Shown here: piece by piece, positions 61,554 to 64,000 of the stretch | How the letters are laid out: each line of letters starts with the position of its first letter | How positions within the stretch are numbered: the stretch's first letter is position 1 | Assembly: GCF_016862795.1 (NCBI RefSeq) | Contig: NZ_BONQ01000137.1 | Span: forward strand, 56,815 to 120,814 | Reading direction: 5' to 3' | DNA length: 64,000 nucleotides | Origin: Dactylosporangium siamense | Lineage (GTDB): Bacteria; Actinomycetota; Actinomycetes; Mycobacteriales; Micromonosporaceae | Made by a program: the position numbers and the translations under genes | The notes under the pieces: generated by a model | What the model was told of the DNA's origin: nothing | Database searches by the model: none | What the model saw: the letters and a program-made list of their open reading frames with translations, nothing else

Positions 61554-63740
61554 CTACGCGGTGAGGCGCAGGTAGTCGACGTTGAAGCCGCCGGTCTCGC
61601 AGAACAGCGTCAGCTGCTGGTCGCCGGTGGCCGTGACGGTGATCGGGACGTGGATCGACTGGTAGGTGCCCCAGCCGCCGGTGTCGGGCACCGACGCGGT
61701 GGCGAGGGTGGCGCCGGTCGCGTCGCGCAGGGAGATCGCGCCGGGCGCCGGCGCGCCGGATCCGTTGGCGACGCGCAGCTCCACGTCGTACGTGCCGGCG
61801 GCGACGTCGAGGCGGTAGGCGAGCCAGTTGCCGGCCGAGGTCCAGCCGACGTTGCGGCCGCCGCTGGCGGCGGGGTTGGTCTCGATGAAGTTGGGGCCGC
61901 CGTCGGTCCAGCCGTGCTGGGCCACGTATGCCTCGGCCTCGACCTTCGCGCCGACCGGGGCACCGTGCGGCCGGACGGTGACGTGGACCGTCGTCGAGGA
62001 GCTGGCGCGCCCGTCGGTGACGGTGACGGGGATGTCGATGGTGCCGGGGACGGTCGGGCGCAGGGTGACCACGCCGGTGGCGGCGTCGACGGTGACGCCG
62101 TCGGGCAGGTCGGTGGCGTAGAACGCGAGCGCGTCGCGGTCGGTGGCGCGCAGCTGGAGCGTCGTGGTGCTGTGCTGGTCGACCACGACCGGCGCCGGCT
62201 GTGCGAGGACCGGGGTGTCGTTGCGGCCGTGCGGCAGGTCGGCGGTCCAGCGGTAGGTGGCGTAGGCGTGCGCGGGGACGGTCGCGACGAACGACCGGCC
62301 GGCGAGCACGACCCGGACGGTGCGGTCGACGTCGAGCGCGTTGCCGATCACCGCGACGTAACCGTCGTGCTGGTCGCGGTAGACGACGTTGCTGATGCCG
62401 TCCGCGGTGCCGCTGGAGGCGACCCGCGTGTGCGCCGGGGTGAGGTACCGCGAGAACTGCCCGAGCTGGTAGAGCTCGTCGCGGACGGTGAAGGTGCGGG
62501 CGGTGGTGTCGACCTTGACGAGCCGGTCCGGCCACTTGGTGGTGCGGGCGACCTCGTCCCAGTCGACGTTGTTGTCGCGGGCCGGGGTCCAGTGCAGGGT
62601 GCCGCCGTCCTGGTCGGTCGCCTGGGCCCACAGGATGTAGGAGGACGCGTCGAGACGGAAGTCGGCGAGGACCGTGGCCGGCGACAGGTCGCTGGTCTCG
62701 GTCAGGTGCACCGGCTTGCCGGTCTGCTCGTAGGCGTCGCGCATGACGGTGGGGTCGCCCCAGTACGGGTGGAAGGCGATCGCGTCGGCGGCGCGCGCGG
62801 CGGCGGGGTCGTTCAGCACCCGGTAGTAGTTCTTGGTGGCGGTGCTGTTCGGGTCGCGCCAGTCGTAGAAGTTGAAGTCGTGGATGTAGAGGTCGACGTC
62901 GAGGCGGGCCCGGCGCAGCTCCCGGTCGATCGCGACGGAGAGCTTCTGCTGCTGCTCGACGCTGATGTCCATGGCCGGGTAGACGACGTCCATCCCGGGC
63001 TCGTTGAGCAGCGTCAGCGCGTCGACGCGGATGCCGAGGCGGGCGTACGCCTGCACGTACTTCACGTAGTAGCGGGCGAAGACGTCGATGCGGTCGTCGC
63101 GCAGCTTGCCGACCTGGTAGTACTCGGTCGTGCTGCCGGGCTTGAGGGCGACCTCGCCGAGGAAGCGGTTGTTGGTCTTCATCCAGGCGGGCGCGCTCCA
63201 GGCCGAGGCGAGGAACGTCGCGCGGGGGTTGTACTTCTGGATCAGCTTGACGGTGTCGACGATGTGCAGGTCGATGTCGCGCTGGATGCTGAAGTGCCGC
63301 AGGTCCAGGTCTTCGGTGACGCCGGCCGGCAGGTCGTCGTAGGACCAGAACGGCAGGTGCTCGATGAGGTCGGGGCTGCCGATGGTGAGCCGGAAGCGGT
63401 CGAGGCCGGCGCCGGTGCGCGGGTCGACGAGGAGCCGCACCGCCTCCTCCCGTTGCGCCGGGGTGAGCTTCCACAGGTTGGACACGGTCGTCTCGTCGAT
63501 CGAGAAGCCGATGCCGGTGTACGACTGCCGCCGGCGGCTCGGATCGACGACCACGGTCGCGTCGGCCCTGGTGCCGGCGCCGGCACCGACCCGGGCGTCC
63601 GGCAGTGGCTGCCAGTGCGCGGCGCCGGTCGAGTACGTGCCGGTGACGAGCGCGCCATGCCCGGCGTTGGCCGCGCTCGGCACCGCCAGGGTGCCGGCGG
63701 TGACCAGCGCAACGGTCGCCACGGAGATGGATCGCCTCAC
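61554..63740 (-). CDS. Secreted GH30 glycoside hydrolase with Ig-like and CBM6 domains
   Basis: Extracellular enzyme of 728 residues. Signal peptide (MRRSISVATVALVTAGTLAVPSAANA), GH30 (beta/alpha)8 barrel with side beta-domain (about 50-490): acid/base Glu247 in LTLLNEPGMD and nucleophile Glu348 in HLTETSD, and ATFLASAWSAPAWMKTN. Then an Ig/cadherin-like domain (about 500-590; VTVDAATGVVTLRPTVPGT) and a CBM6 (about 600-728; VGWTSAGNWLAYRLDVAAGTYDV, FNVDYLRLT). GH30 members hydrolyse beta-1,6-glucan, beta-glucosylceramides, xylan or fucosides; which applies is uncertain. GTG 63740 follows GGGAGG. Confidence 0.92.
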   Translation of the reverse strand: MRRSISVATVALVTAGTLAVPSAANAGHGALVTGTYSTGAAHWQPLPDARVGAGAGTRADATVVVDPSRRRQSYTGIGFSIDETTVSNLWKLTPAQREEAVRLLVDPRTGAGLDRFRLTIGSPDLIEHLPFWSYDDLPAGVTEDLDLRHFSIQRDIDLHIVDTVKLIQKYNPRATFLASAWSAPAWMKTNNRFLGEVALKPGSTTEYYQVGKLRDDRIDVFARYYVKYVQAYARLGIRVDALTLLNEPGMDVVYPAMDISVEQQQKLSVAIDRELRRARLDVDLYIHDFNFYDWRDPNSTATKNYYRVLNDPAAARAADAIAFHPYWGDPTVMRDAYEQTGKPVHLTETSDLSPATVLADFRLDASSYILWAQATDQDGGTLHWTPARDNNVDWDEVARTTKWPDRLVKVDTTARTFTVRDELYQLGQFSRYLTPAHTRVASSGTADGISNVVYRDQHDGYVAVIGNALDVDRTVRVVLAGRSFVATVPAHAYATYRWTADLPHGRNDTPVLAQPAPVVVDQHSTTTLQLRATDRDALAFYATDLPDGVTVDAATGVVTLRPTVPGTIDIPVTVTDGRASSSTTVHVTVRPHGAPVGAKVEAEAYVAQHGWTDGGPNFIETNPAASGGRNVGWTSAGNWLAYRLDVAAGTYDVELRVANGSGAPAPGAISLRDATGATLATASVPDTGGWGTYQSIHVPITVTATGDQQLTLFCETGGFNVDYLRLTA

Positions 63741-63825
63741 AGAGCCTCCCGAGGTTGGGGTCGTGCAGGGTTTGGTGGTGCGGCGCCGCCGCAAGCGACG
63801 CCGCACCGGAAAACGGGTGGAACGG

Positions 63826-64000
63826 TTACGGGCCGCTGACCAGGTAGGTGACCTGGTTGCCGCTGTTGACGGTCCCGCCGGTGTTGTTGATGACCCGCGA
63901 GATCGTCCCGGTGCCACCGAGGGAGACGGTGACCATGTTGTGGAACTTGACGTTCGGCGTCACCGGGACCTCGAACGAGTGCCCGAGCACGACGCTGGGG
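63826..64000 (-). CDS. C-terminal end of an unidentified secreted protein (partial)
   Basis: The last 57 codons of a gene that starts beyond the window, reading VLGHSFEVPVTPNVKFHNMV, TVSLGGTGTISRVINNTGG and NQVTYLVSGP before TAA at 63826-63828. The beta-rich, Gly/Asn/Thr-rich composition suits a secreted domain. It lies 85 bases upstream of the GH30 gene on the same strand and may share its operon. Family unknown. Confidence 0.65.
   Translation of the reverse strand, partial: PSVVLGHSFEVPVTPNVKFHNMVTVSLGGTGTISRVINNTGGTVNSGNQVTYLVSGP

Noticed and set aside
1..64000. tRNA, rRNA or integrase-based genomic island
   Set aside because: No cloverleaf tRNA, rRNA segment, integrase or transposase was recognised on either strand by eye; a covariance-model scan would be decisive.

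Overview
The window is chromosomal DNA from a very GC-rich actinobacterium. Strong third-position GC bias, GTG/TTG starts, XRE-DUF5753/DUF397 pairs, a GPP34 protein, SigE-type sigma factors and many secreted enzymes carrying CBM13/CBM42/CBM6 modules suggest a Micromonosporaceae-like soil saprophyte; genus and species cannot be told from the sequence alone. No rRNA, tRNA, phage, insertion sequence or CRISPR array was recognised.

Layout. 0-12.7 kb: orphan cytochrome P450, GH18 chitinase with ricin-type domain, XRE regulator divergent from an aldo/keto reductase, a chemoreceptor fused to a PilZ domain, a GNAT/hydrolase pair, a PadR-controlled MacB-type ABC exporter and a 47-residue membrane protein. 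12.7-20.7 kb: an EF-G paralogue preceded by a 25-codon leader ORF, an MFS exporter, asparagine synthetase and an OmpR-type two-component system. 20.7-25.3 kb: a three-gene operon for secreted arabinan/arabinoside-degrading enzymes (GH43-CBM42, GH43-CBM42, GH27-CBM13), with two LacI-type operators around its promoter. 25.5-35.1 kb: hypothetical and membrane proteins, a decayed secreted-enzyme gene with two internal TGA codons, a NarL-type two-component system, a triplicated 72-bp repeat, a lipoprotein, a LPG-synthase-like flippase, a lipase and a VOC protein. 35.2-45.3 kb: an eight-gene arabinose unit: sugar-binding protein, ATPase, two permeases, araB, araD, araA, and a divergent LacI regulator. 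45.3-49.1 kb: a large nested inverted repeat, then permease-GNAT-PLP decarboxylase. 49.2-55.7 kb: GPP34, XRE/DUF397, sigma factor with HAF-repeat membrane protein, a minisatellite, a second LacI regulator and a VOC protein. 55.7-64 kb: methyltransferase remnant, NAD-dependent DNA ligase, about 2 kb of repeats and pseudogene debris, a FadR-type regulator, more debris, and a GH30-CBM6 enzyme.

How it fits together. The clearest physiology is plant or cell-wall arabinose use: secreted GH43/GH27 enzymes at 21-25 kb would release arabinose, which the YtfQRT-YjfF-like ABC transporter imports and AraB/AraA/AraD convert to D-xylulose-5-phosphate. Two paralogous LacI regulators (44.3 and 54.2 kb) and similar operator sequences link these blocks. 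The chitinase and the GH30 enzyme widen the polysaccharide range. Most novelty lies in regulation (leader ORF, stacked operators) and in repeats and gene decay between genes.
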